From NCBI GenBank assembly GCA_963675655.1, contig OY776489.1, forward strand, positions 2,170,001 to 2,234,000: 64,000 nucleotides of DNA, in the 5' to 3' direction. The translations under genes were made by a program, and so were the position numbers. The notes under the pieces were generated by a model. It was not told where the DNA came from. It saw only the letters and a program-made list of their open reading frames with translations, and ran no database searches. This document shows positions 49,206 through 56,835 of this stretch, one piece after another (position 1 is the stretch's first letter; each line of letters begins with the position of its first letter). The DNA comes from CAXXOK01 sp963675655. Its GTDB lineage: Bacteria; Bacillota; Clostridia; Christensenellales; Aristaeellaceae.

Positions 49206-50009
49206 ATGAATATCAGCTTTTCCACATTGGGATGCCCGCGGTGGAGCTTTTCCGAGATTGCCGCTACGGCAGTTGATTTAGGGTATCAGGGGATTGAGGT
49301 GCGCGGAATCGGCAAGGATATGTCCGCGCCCAGCGTACCGGAATTTAGCGATGAAAACCTGCCGCGCACGCTTGCGGAGCTTAAACGGATGAATCTTTCC
49401 ATTCCCTGTCTGGATAGCGATTGCTGTATCCATTTACGCGATAACGAGGCGGCTGTGGATGCGGAAATCGAAGCTTATATTCTGCTTGCGGAAAAGCTGG
49501 GTACGCCGTATGTGCGTATTATGGCTACTGCGCCGGTACCCCAACCTGTGGGCACAGTGGATGAAGGCTACATTTGCAGCAGAGCGATACGGCTTGGCGC
49601 TTTTGCCAAGGCGCACGGCGTAAAACTACTGATCGAGACCCATGGTGTATGGAGCGACAGTGCCCGGTTGGCCCGGCTGCTCAGCTGTATCGGCTCGGAC
49701 AGTGTCGGCGCGTTGTGGGATGTACATCACCCCTACCGCTTTATGGGCGAAAAGCCGCAAACCACGGTTGATCACTTAAAACCATGGATTGGGCACATTC
49801 ATATGAAGGACAGCCAGAAAATGGCCGAAGGCTACCACTATACGCTGCCCGGTTTTGGCGATGTGCCGCTGGATGATGCGGTAAAAGCGCTGCGGGCAAT
49901 CGGCTACGATGGCTTTTTTTCGCTGGAATGGGTAAAACGCTGGGATACGACGCTGGAGGAGCCGGGCATTGTATTTGCGCATTTCGCCAACTATATGCGT
50001 ACGCTGTAA
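49206..50009 (+). CDS. sugar phosphate isomerase/epimerase-like TIM-barrel protein
   Basis: The 267-residue protein is a xylose-isomerase-like TIM barrel (AP endonuclease 2 superfamily). It starts MNISFSTLGCPRWSFSEIAATAVDLGYQGIEVRGIG. KLLIETHGVW, GALWDVHHPYRFMGEKP, WIGHIHMKDSQ and GDVPLDDAVKALRAIGYDGFFSLEWVKRWD contain the Glu, Asp and His ligands of the metal site. Members include inosose isomerases and tagatose or hydroxypyruvate isomerases; the substrate here is unknown. The ATG at 49206 follows GGGGGAA by 6 nt. A terminator follows near 50060. Confidence 0.85.
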   Translation: MNISFSTLGCPRWSFSEIAATAVDLGYQGIEVRGIGKDMSAPSVPEFSDENLPRTLAELKRMNLSIPCLDSDCCIHLRDNEAAVDAEIEAYILLAEKLGTPYVRIMATAPVPQPVGTVDEGYICSRAIRLGAFAKAHGVKLLIETHGVWSDSARLARLLSCIGSDSVGALWDVHHPYRFMGEKPQTTVDHLKPWIGHIHMKDSQKMAEGYHYTLPGFGDVPLDDAVKALRAIGYDGFFSLEWVKRWDTTLEEPGIVFAHFANYMRTL

Positions 50010-50057
50010 ACGATAGATGCGCATAAGTGGCTATCCGGTCAATCATACAATCATGAG

Positions 50058-50085
50058 AAAAGAACCCCGCATTGTGGGGTTCTTT
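50058..50085. terminator. terminator between converging genes
   Basis: AAAGAACCCC (50058-50067) pairs with GGGGTTCTTT (50076-50085), with T-runs on the plus side and A-runs on the other, so it can serve both directions. Confidence 0.9.
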
Positions 50086-50095
50086 TTCTTCGTCT

Positions 50096-50860
50096 CTATA
50101 TTTCCATCAATAACATATCCACAGCGTCGACAATTTCGGGCAGTTCAGCGGATAACGTGCAAACGTGCGGGGAATCCTCCAAAAACAAGGCTTCTTTTTG
50201 CTTGCTGGCGCAGTGATCCAGTATATAGTTCGCGCTGCCCGGCCATATTGTTTCATCTTTTCGGCTTTGTACGGCGAGTACCGGGCAGGTGATCGCCGGG
50301 AGGCCTTTGCGCGCCATATCCAAAAGTGTGTTTAAATCCACTGCCTTGCGTGTGGGAAAGCCGGAATAACCATAATCAAAACGCTCGTTTAACTTTTGGC
50401 GGCGATCTTCGCTTGGCCGCCAGCTGACACGCGGCCAAATGGGGGATAATACCTTTGCAAAGGGAAACAGCTTGTTTTGCACGGCCAGCGGGGTGGATAG
50501 CGTAACACATGCGTCGGGCAAATGCTCCTCGGATAGGATTAAGCTAAGCAAGCCCCCCATGGAAAGACCGACAACGGTAACGGCTGTACATTGCCTGCGC
50601 AGCGTTATCAGCGCGTTACGCGAAGCGGCAAGCCATTGATTCCAGTTGGAGGCGGCCATGTCCGCTTCTGTGGTGCCATGCCCCGGTAGATTGATTCCCA
50701 TTACCGTGTAACCATGGTCCGCCAGCGCATCGCCCAAGGGACGCATGTGCGCTACCGAACCGGTAAAACCGTGGAGGAGCAGCACGCCCTTGGCACCGGA
50801 TTTGTGCAGAAACGGTTTGCAACGCTCATGCTGAAAATGAGCAGCATCATAAGGTTTCAT
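50096..50860 (-). CDS. alpha/beta hydrolase (carboxylesterase / monoacylglycerol lipase-like)
   Basis: The 254-residue protein has the alpha/beta-hydrolase fold of bacterial carboxylesterase Est30 types. The oxyanion motif is GVLLLHGFTGSVAHMRPLGDAL, the nucleophile elbow GLSMGGLLS, the acid likely in VLAVQSRKDETIWP and the catalytic His in LEDSPHVCTL. There is no signal peptide. The ATG at 50860 has GAAGGGAG 8 nt upstream; the long open frame upstream overlaps ktrA and has no ribosome site. It lies 91 bp after ktrA on the same strand. The substrate is unknown. Confidence 0.9.
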   Translation of the reverse strand: MKPYDAAHFQHERCKPFLHKSGAKGVLLLHGFTGSVAHMRPLGDALADHGYTVMGINLPGHGTTEADMAASNWNQWLAASRNALITLRRQCTAVTVVGLSMGGLLSLILSEEHLPDACVTLSTPLAVQNKLFPFAKVLSPIWPRVSWRPSEDRRQKLNERFDYGYSGFPTRKAVDLNTLLDMARKGLPAITCPVLAVQSRKDETIWPGSANYILDHCASKQKEALFLEDSPHVCTLSAELPEIVDAVDMLLMEI

Positions 50861-50951
50861 TTCGGTTACTCCCTTCGCGCAACCGGCGGGTATAACCCGT
50901 CTTGGGTAATCATACGGCGATAAAACGCCGGCGATTACGAAGAAGCTTTTA

Positions 50952-51608
50952 TTATCGGTCGATACTGTCGATGTCGTCCTTTTTCCCAAGCACCAGCAGG
51001 ATATCGCCCGTTTCAAAGGTGGTATCCGGCGTCGGTGATACGATGAACTGTCCGCCGCGATGGATCGCCAGAATGCTGATGCCGTATTTTTTGCGCACAT
51101 CCACGCCGATAATCGTGTTGCCAACCCACTTCATGGGCAAGATAATCTCCACAAGCTGATAATCGTCACTCAGGTCGATCAGCTCCAAAACATTGGGCGT
51201 TAGCAGGGATTTAGCCAGCCGCATGCCCATATCCCGTTCGGGGAATACCACGCGGTCCACGCCAACTTTACGTAGCACCTTTGCGTGCAGTTCGTCGGTT
51301 GCTTTGGCGATCAGGTAAGGTACGCCCAATTCTTTGAGCAAAACGCACACCAAAATGCTGTCGCGCATATTTTGGCCGATGGATACGATGGCTGCGTCAA
51401 AGTTGCGTACGCCCAACGATTGCAGCGCGCCTTCGTCCGTCGCGTCCACACGCACTGCTTGTGTAACATACGGCGCGATGCTCTCTACCAATTCCTCGTT
51501 CGCATCTATTGCCAGCACTTCGTGCCCCTGTTTATATAATGACTTTGCCAGGCTTTCCCCAAAGCGTCCAAGCCCCAACACCAGATATTGCTTGCTCTTT
51601 TCTTTCAT
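50952..51608 (-). CDS. ktrA: KtrA, regulatory subunit of K+ uptake system
   Basis: KtrA is the cytoplasmic RCK gating ring of the KtrAB potassium channel-transporter. The 218-residue protein has an N-terminal RCK domain with the nucleotide motif LGLGRFGESLAKSLYKQGHEVLAIDANEELV, and a C-terminal RCK_C domain (about 135-218; NVLELIDLSDDYQLVEIILPMKWVGNTIIG, PDTTFETGDILLVLG) that in homologues binds c-di-AMP. GGAGG lies 9 nt upstream. It starts 15 bp after ktrB ends. KtrA works with the membrane subunit encoded just upstream. Confidence 0.96.
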   Translation of the reverse strand: MKEKSKQYLVLGLGRFGESLAKSLYKQGHEVLAIDANEELVESIAPYVTQAVRVDATDEGALQSLGVRNFDAAIVSIGQNMRDSILVCVLLKELGVPYLIAKATDELHAKVLRKVGVDRVVFPERDMGMRLAKSLLTPNVLELIDLSDDYQLVEIILPMKWVGNTIIGVDVRKKYGISILAIHRGGQFIVSPTPDTTFETGDILLVLGKKDDIDSIDR

Positions 51609-51623
51609 AACAGCGATCCTCCG

Positions 51624-53012
51624 TTATCCGATTAAAATCTTTTCTTCTGGGTAGTGCATACGATTCTTCGGGTTGTTTTCCATACGGCTGGCCAGTGCAA
51701 ACGCCATGGTCAGCGGGCCGACGCGCCCGAAGTACATCAGCGGTATCAGCATTGCCTGTGAGATGGGGTTGAGCGTTTGCGTACCCGCAGAGGAAAGGCC
51801 GACAGTGGCGAATGCCGAGGTCGCCTCAAAAATTAAATCCATCATATCCTTGCCGTTGCCGCGCTCGGAAATGGAAAGCAAACAGGTGCATACAATAATC
51901 ATGCTGATGCTGATAACCACAATAGCCAGCGCGCGTTTTACGGTGTTGGTGGGCAACTGCTTGCCGTAAATAGATACGGTATCGCGGCCCCGTACAACGC
52001 TGAGGATAAGCAGCAGCAAAACGCTGACGGTGGTAGTTTTCACGCCGCCACCGGTAGATGCGGGCGATGCGCCGATGAACATAAACAGAACGTCGATCAG
52101 CTTGGCGCTGTCCGTCATCTTTGCCTGATCAAAAGTGCTGAAACCTGCTGTGCGCAGCGTTGTGGATTGGAATATTGCGTTGATAATTTTATCCAGGAAG
52201 GAAAGCTGCGGGTTGCCAAGAGTATCAGGGTTGCCCCACTCCATTAGTAAAATCAGCAAGGTGCCTAAAACCAGCAATATGCTGGTTATGACTAACACCA
52301 GCTTGGTGTGTAGCGAGAATTTACGGAAATGGAAGCGGTAATGCAGAAACTCGTTGAGAACGAAGAAACCAAGCCCGCCTAAGATAATCAAAGTAATAAC
52401 GGTAAGCAATACCAGCGGGTCGCGCTGGAAGTGCGACATACTGCTGAAATTGCCAAAAAGGTCAAACCCCGCGTTGCAAAACGCGCTGACCGAGTGGAAA
52501 ATGCTGAACAGAATGCCATCTTTAACGCCAAATATGGGGATGAAGCGAATGCTGAGCAGGCAGGCACCGCCAAGCTCAATGAGCACCGCCAGATAGGAAA
52601 ACCATTTGGATAGCCGCACCAGCCCGGACAGGCTGGTGGTATTCATGGATTCACGAATCAGCACGCGGTTACGCAGGGAAATACGCCGCCCCAGCGCGAC
52701 CATAATTAACGTTGCAAAGATCATAAATCCCAAGCCGCCGATTTGCAGCAGCAGTAAAATGACAAATTTGCCAAACAACGTAAACGTTGTGCCGGTATCC
52801 ACCACAATCAAGCCGGTTACGCATACGGAGGACGTAGCGGTAAACAGCGCATTGTGCAAGCCAATGGAATGATGACTGATGGAAGCAATGGGCAGCGCCA
52901 ACAGCAGCGTACCCACCAGAATAACGCCAAAAAAGCCAAGCGCCATTACGCGCTCCGGCCGGATGGTGCGTTGAAAAAATGAGTCCCGTCTTTGTGTATG
53001 GTGCGAGTGCAA
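51624..53012 (-). CDS. ktrB: KtrB, membrane subunit of K+ uptake system (TrkH family)
   Basis: The 462-residue integral membrane protein has four M1-P-M2 repeats, each with a selectivity-filter glycine: TSSVCVTGLIV, VSAFCNAGFDLFG, QSTTLRTAGFSTFD and TSAFATVGLSSAG. ASPASTGGGVKTTTVSVLL is the conserved gating loop. With KtrA it takes up K+ driven by Na+ in Bacillus-type systems. The start is TTG at 53012, with AAGGAGG 6 nt upstream. Its leader is about 155 nt long and can fold. It is the first gene of a ktrB-ktrA unit, the reverse of the Bacillus ktrAB order. Confidence 0.96.
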   Translation of the reverse strand: MHSHHTQRRDSFFQRTIRPERVMALGFFGVILVGTLLLALPIASISHHSIGLHNALFTATSSVCVTGLIVVDTGTTFTLFGKFVILLLLQIGGLGFMIFATLIMVALGRRISLRNRVLIRESMNTTSLSGLVRLSKWFSYLAVLIELGGACLLSIRFIPIFGVKDGILFSIFHSVSAFCNAGFDLFGNFSSMSHFQRDPLVLLTVITLIILGGLGFFVLNEFLHYRFHFRKFSLHTKLVLVITSILLVLGTLLILLMEWGNPDTLGNPQLSFLDKIINAIFQSTTLRTAGFSTFDQAKMTDSAKLIDVLFMFIGASPASTGGGVKTTTVSVLLLLILSVVRGRDTVSIYGKQLPTNTVKRALAIVVISISMIIVCTCLLSISERGNGKDMMDLIFEATSAFATVGLSSAGTQTLNPISQAMLIPLMYFGRVGPLTMAFALASRMENNPKNRMHYPEEKILIG

Positions 53013-53170
53013 GTGAATCCTCCTTATACCGATAGCAAACCTTGGCTTTCGGGTGTCTGTAAACGCTGCAAGGCGTTTCGGCTTAAGTAGGCGCTACGGC
53101 TTGGCCATGGCAGAACATGCCGGAGCATTGCGCTAGCCGAAAACAAAGGTGCAAAATCGGTATTGCGCGT
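53013..53170 (-). promoter_or_regulatory. structured leader of ktrB mRNA
   Basis: The predicted transcript starts near 53177-53170 and runs about 155 nt to the TTG. AGCCGAAA (53135-53142) and TTTCGGCT (53076-53083) on the plus strand would close a domain with an inner hairpin near 53107-53124. Another hairpin lies near 53060-53078. In other Firmicutes c-di-AMP (ydaO) riboswitches control ktr genes, but I do not see the ydaO core motifs, so this is only a candidate. Confidence 0.4.
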
Positions 53171-53183
53171 CAATCCATGCCGT

Positions 53184-53212
53184 ATTATAACGCTTTTATA
53201 GGGATTTGTACA
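53184..53212 (-). promoter_or_regulatory. predicted promoter of ktrBA
   Basis: On the minus strand TGTACA, 17 nt and a perfect TATAAT (53189 down to 53184) are found. Confidence 0.55.
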
Positions 53213-53313
53213 GCGCTCCCGGCGGATTGGACAGGGTTTATCAATCCGGCTGTTTACAGTGTTTCGGGAAAGTGCTATCCTTTCATTACTAAACCGTAAG
53301 GAGGCCGTTACAG

Positions 53314-54516
53314 ATGACCGTTAAGGAACGTTTTTTACAATATGTCGCGATCGATTCCGGATCGGCGGAGGGAAGCGAGACGCATCCTTCCACCGCCAAA
53401 CAGTGGGATATGGCGCGCTTGCTGGAAAAGCAGCTGCAGGAGATAGGCGCATCCAAGGTGCGCGTATCGCCGGAGTGCTACGTATATGCCGAAATCCCCG
53501 CTAATGCGGAGAATCAACCGGCGATTGGCCTGATAGCGCATATGGATACGGTGCCCTGCGTACCCACAGGCCCTGTGCATGCCCGCAGCATCGTATACAT
53601 GGGCGGGGATGTGGAGGTTGGCAACGGAGTCGTGATTCGTGCCAACCAGTACGATTGTCTTTCCCGCCACATCGGGCATGAATTGATTATTACCGACGGT
53701 ACGACACTGCTCGGTGGAGACGATAAAGCAGGTATCGCGGAGATTATGACGGTTTGCGAAACACTGCTGGCCCATCCGGAGATTAAGCATGGTAAAATCT
53801 GCATCGGGTTCACCCCAGATGAAGAGATTGGCTCCGGTGCGGACGCTTTTGATGTGCCGGGCTTTGGCGCGGACTTTGCGTATACGGTGGACGGCGGCAC
53901 GCCCGGCGAATTTGAATGTGAGAATTTCAACGCTTTTTCTGCAAAAGTGGTGATTAAAGGGTTTAGCATTCATACCGGATCGGCGAAAAATAAAATGAAG
54001 AATGCGGCGCGTTATGCTGCGGAGTTTGCCGCAATGCTGCCGGAAAGCGAAACGCCGGAACATACGGAAAACCGCGAGGGATTCTACCACCTTGAAAATA
54101 TTCAGGGCGATGTGAATGAAGCCGTGTTGGACTACATCGTTCGCGATCACGATTGGACGCTGTTTGAAAAACGCAAGGCCTTTTTACGCTCGGTAGCAGA
54201 CTATATGAACGGTAAATACGGTGCGGATACGGTTACGCTGAGCATGAAGGATACCTACTACAACATGAAAGAAAAGATAGACGAACATCCGCAGATTGTG
54301 GAGCGTATTGAGGCTGCCATGCGTACGATGGGGGAAGAGCCGGTATCGTTGCCGATTCGCGGCGGTACGGATGGCGCGCGCCTTTCCTACATGGGGCTGC
54401 CCTGCCCCAACCTGCCGACCGGCGCATACAACGTACACGGGTATATGGAGTATGTTAGCGTGCCGGAAATGGAGAGCATTACAAAAATGCTGGTGGAACT
54501 GGTGCGGGCACGCTAA
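53314..54516 (+). CDS. pepT: peptidase T (tripeptide aminopeptidase)
   Basis: PepT is a cytoplasmic M20B di-zinc aminopeptidase that removes N-terminal residues from tripeptides. The 400-residue protein has the metal motifs IGLIAHMDTVP, GTTLLGGDDKAGIAEIM, FTPDEEIGSGADAF and YTVDGGTPGEFECENFNAFSAKVVIKGFSIHTGSAKNKMKNA, and ends with RGGTDGARLSYMGLPCPNLPTGAYNVHGYMEYV. Its length is close to the usual 405-410. TAAGGAGG lies 9 nt before the ATG. It is divergent from ktrB and followed by a terminator. Confidence 0.97.
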   Translation: MTVKERFLQYVAIDSGSAEGSETHPSTAKQWDMARLLEKQLQEIGASKVRVSPECYVYAEIPANAENQPAIGLIAHMDTVPCVPTGPVHARSIVYMGGDVEVGNGVVIRANQYDCLSRHIGHELIITDGTTLLGGDDKAGIAEIMTVCETLLAHPEIKHGKICIGFTPDEEIGSGADAFDVPGFGADFAYTVDGGTPGEFECENFNAFSAKVVIKGFSIHTGSAKNKMKNAARYAAEFAAMLPESETPEHTENREGFYHLENIQGDVNEAVLDYIVRDHDWTLFEKRKAFLRSVADYMNGKYGADTVTLSMKDTYYNMKEKIDEHPQIVERIEAAMRTMGEEPVSLPIRGGTDGARLSYMGLPCPNLPTGAYNVHGYMEYVSVPEMESITKMLVELVRAR

Positions 54517-54552
54517 AAAGGGGATTGCTGCACCGCGCAATGATTCAAAAGA

Positions 54553-54577
54553 CCCGGAGCGATTGCTCCGGGCCTTT
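54553..54577 (+). terminator. terminator after pepT
   Basis: CCCGGAGC (54553-54560) pairs with GCTCCGGG (54565-54572), followed by CCTTT. Confidence 0.75.
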
Positions 54578-54814
54578 GTGTAGGGATAAGGCTTATTCGG
54601 CAGCAAAGCTATACATTGCGCACCGATGTTTGTTAATTACAGCCAGGCGCCGGATACGGTCACGATCCTGCGCTTTGTGGTAAGCGGCACGGTTCTATTG
54701 CTGTTCATTATGTCGGCGCAGGTGTTCGCCTCGCTGGTTGCAGTTTATGCGTTTGTCTACTTTGAATGGAAAGGGAAACAGTTCTGTTGTGTCAGACGCT
54801 GCTGTTTTTTATAT
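54578..54814 (+). other. gap between pepT terminator and yjdF promoter
   Basis: It contains an open frame of 77 codons (54626-54859) with hydrophobic stretches but no ribosome site, and it runs through the yjdF promoter, so I do not call it a gene. Nothing else is seen. Confidence 0.4.
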
Positions 54815-54843
54815 TTACGCTTCCTCATGGTTTACGCTATAAT
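54815..54843 (+). promoter_or_regulatory. predicted promoter of yjdF
   Basis: A perfect TATAAT at 54838-54843 lies 17 nt behind a weak -35 (TTACGC). The RNA would start near 54850, at the 5' edge of the riboswitch. Confidence 0.6.
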
Positions 54844-54850
54844 AAACAGG

Positions 54851-54960
54851 CAAAGATAAAAACACAGTCCCGGTTGGTAGTCCGGGCGCGGCGATGAACC
54901 GTCAGTAACCTGCCTCCTTGGTTGTCCGTTCTTTGTGGGTTAATCATAAGGAGGGATCAC
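54851..54960 (+). promoter_or_regulatory. yjdF riboswitch
   Basis: The leader between promoter and yjdF has a CCCGG/CCGGG hairpin (around 54868-54889) and a GCGCGGCGATGAACCGTCAGTAACC-like core, as remembered for the yjdF motif. It then has CCTCCTT at 54913-54919, fully complementary to the AAGGAGG ribosome site at 54948-54954. Pairing of these seven bases would hide the ribosome site. yjdF RNAs bind azaaromatic compounds in vitro and control translation. The downstream gene is yjdF itself, which supports the assignment. Confidence 0.8.
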
Positions 54961-54961
54961 C

Positions 54962-55381
54962 ATGGAACGGACCATAGCCAAACTCACTGTGTTTTTTGAA
55001 GAGCCCTTCTGGGTGGGCGTATACGAGCGGGAAACAAATGGATGCTACGAAGTATGTAAAATCCTGTTTGGGGCGGAACCAAAGGATTACGAGGTATATG
55101 CGTATTTTCTGGAAAATTGCTATGCCTTGCGGTTTAGCCCGGCAATGGATGCGGACGGCATTGTAGAAAAACGGATGAATCCCAAACGTATGCAGCGCGA
55201 AGTAACCCGGCAGCTCAAGTGCGGCGGCATGGGCACGAAAGCCCAGCAAGCACTGAAATTGCAGCAGGAGCAGGGTAAGCAGGCGCGCAAAGTACGCAAG
55301 CATGAGCAGCGTGAGGCGGAAAAACAATTGCGCTTTGCCCTGCAACAGGAAAAACGCAGGGAGAAGCATAAAGGCCATTAG
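54962..55381 (+). CDS. yjdF: YjdF-family protein (DUF2992)
   Basis: The 139-residue protein matches DUF2992/YjdF: LTVFFEEPFWVGVYERETNGCYEVCKILFGAEPKDYEVYAYFLENCYALRFSP is the conserved N-terminal half. The second half is a basic, Gln-rich helix (KRMNPKRMQREVTRQLKCGGMGTKAQQALKLQQEQGKQARKVRKHEQREAEKQ), which may bind nucleic acid. Its function is unknown; it is thought to help cope with azaaromatic compounds because its riboswitch binds them. AAGGAGG lies 7 nt before the ATG. It appears monocistronic, with a terminator directly after it. Confidence 0.92.
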   Translation: MERTIAKLTVFFEEPFWVGVYERETNGCYEVCKILFGAEPKDYEVYAYFLENCYALRFSPAMDADGIVEKRMNPKRMQREVTRQLKCGGMGTKAQQALKLQQEQGKQARKVRKHEQREAEKQLRFALQQEKRREKHKGH

Positions 55382-55402
55382 CCTTGCCGCATGGCAAAAG
55401 AC

Positions 55403-55434
55403 AAAAGCAGCCCAAAGCAGGGCTGCTTTTGCTT
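55403..55434 (+). terminator. intrinsic terminator after yjdF
   Basis: AAAAGCAGCCC (55403-55413) pairs with GGGCTGCTTTT (55420-55430). Confidence 0.9.
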
Positions 55435-55487
55435 ATCCGAATGCATATCTTATTTGTAAGGAAAAGAGTGGGGTTTTCTTGTTTGTT

Positions 55488-55655
55488 ATGATACACAATG
55501 ATTTGGTAACAACGGGATGCAGCACTTCGCAAACAATCGTAAGTGAAAACTCATTGATTGCAAAGCCTTGTTTTCCCATGGAAAATGGCAACTGCGGACA
55601 TGCGTGCGGCGTACCTTGCAATAGATATGAGGGGATATTTGAGCCGGGCAAGTAG
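55488..55655 (+). CDS. possible small Cys-rich protein (uncertain)
   Basis: An ATG-started frame of 55 codons encodes MIHNDLVTTGCSTSQTIV followed by a stretch ending MENGNCGHACGVPC and NRYEGIFEPGK. Its last four cysteines, with CGHACGVPC spacing, would suit metal binding. There is no good ribosome site: the nearest purine-rich run is about 18 nt upstream. The stop codon lies within a CCGGGC/GCCCGG hairpin. I recognise no family. It may be chance. Confidence 0.25.
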   Translation: MIHNDLVTTGCSTSQTIVSENSLIAKPCFPMENGNCGHACGVPCNRYEGIFEPGK

Positions 55656-55830
55656 CCCGGTATAAACAAAAAACGCAGCCGATTTCTTATTTTTTGTCAA
55701 TATGTTGTTGGAGAATGATGCTTTCACGTAAGTTTCACTTTGCGTTAAAAGTTTGTCCACAAGAGTACGAAGGTTTATTCATATCTGGCTTCTACAATAA
55801 ATCTGACAAAATCCGACGGGAGGAATTACA
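55656..55830 (+). other. control region of the Gld-type ABC operon
   Basis: A TACAAT-like -10 box at 55793-55798 is the best candidate promoter element, without a clear -35. No gene or repeat is seen otherwise. Confidence 0.35.
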
Positions 55831-56835
55831 TTGATCGAGGTAAAGAATCTCACAAAGGTGTATGGTAACCATATCGCCGTGGATCATGTGAGCTTCACCA
55901 TCGATTCTGGAAAGATTTACGGCTTTCTGGGACCTAATGGCGCGGGCAAAACAACGACGATGAATATCATCACCGGGTGTCTGGCCGCAACGGAAGGCAC
56001 CGTAACGGTGGACGGGCACGACATCTTCGATGAACCGATTGAAGCCAAACAGTGCATTGGGTATCTGCCGGAAATGCCGCCCCTCTATCCCGATATGACT
56101 GTGCTGGATTACCTTCGTTTTGTTGCGGAAGCCAAGGGGATTGCCGGCAAGGAAATTACCGCGGAAGTGGAGCGCGTGATGAAGAAAACCGACATCACGA
56201 AAATGCAAAAACGGCTGATTAAAAATCTGTCTAAAGGCTACAAACAGCGTGTGGGTCTTGCGCAGGCTATTCTGGGAAACCCCAAGGTTATTATATTGGA
56301 TGAGCCGACCGTAGGCCTGGACCCGCAGCAATTGATTGAAATCCGTGATTTAATTCGCGAATTGGGCCGTAACCGTACCGTTATGCTTTCCAGCCATATT
56401 ATGCAGGAAATCAGCGCAGTTTGCGATACGCTGATTATTATCTCTGGCGGTAAACTGGTGGCGGAGGATACCCCGGAGAATCTGGAACAGCATGCCGAAC
56501 ACGAGCAAACCATGAAACTTGTGGTTCGCGCCTCAAAGACCCAGTCCGAAGAAATTGTGGGTACACTGGGCGATGCGGTGGAAGTGCAAAAAGCTGAAAC
56601 GCTTAGCGAAACCCCGTTGGAAACGGAACTTGAAATCGGCATTCTAACCGAAGAAGACATGCGTGAAAAGCTGTTCTACGCTTTTGCGGATGCGAAATGC
56701 CCGATTCTCTCCATGGTTCGCAACAAGCAGAGCCTTGAAGACGTATTCCTAACCCTGACAAACGGTAACGGAGCCCCTGCCGAAACTGCGCCCGTATCCG
56801 GCGAAGCTGCCGATAATGAAGGAGGCGCCGCCTGA
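55831..56835 (+). CDS. ABC transporter ATPase (GldA-like)
   Basis: The 334-residue protein is an ABC-2-type exporter ATPase. Walker A is GPNGAGKTTTMNIITG; the signature region is LSKGYKQRVGLAQAILGNPKVIILDEPTVGLDPQQLIEIRDL, and the H-loop SSHIMQEISAVCDTLIII. A C-terminal extension of about 100 residues follows, ending in an acidic Glu/Ala-rich tail. It starts with TTG at 55831, with GGGAGG 6 nt upstream. It is the first of four coupled genes with a permease, a GldG-type protein and a DUF4340 protein. In Bacteroidota this set is linked to gliding; in Clostridia its cargo is unknown. Confidence 0.93.
   Translation: MIEVKNLTKVYGNHIAVDHVSFTIDSGKIYGFLGPNGAGKTTTMNIITGCLAATEGTVTVDGHDIFDEPIEAKQCIGYLPEMPPLYPDMTVLDYLRFVAEAKGIAGKEITAEVERVMKKTDITKMQKRLIKNLSKGYKQRVGLAQAILGNPKVIILDEPTVGLDPQQLIEIRDLIRELGRNRTVMLSSHIMQEISAVCDTLIIISGGKLVAEDTPENLEQHAEHEQTMKLVVRASKTQSEEIVGTLGDAVEVQKAETLSETPLETELEIGILTEEDMREKLFYAFADAKCPILSMVRNKQSLEDVFLTLTNGNGAPAETAPVSGEAADNEGGAA

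Noticed and set aside
53013..53200. A ydaO c-di-AMP riboswitch for ktrBA
   Set aside because: The GGGGGACC-like and other core elements that I know for ydaO are not seen; only a generic foldable leader is supported.
54626..54859. A 77-codon frame with membrane-like segments between pepT and yjdF
   Set aside because: It has no ribosome site and runs across the predicted yjdF promoter and into the riboswitch.
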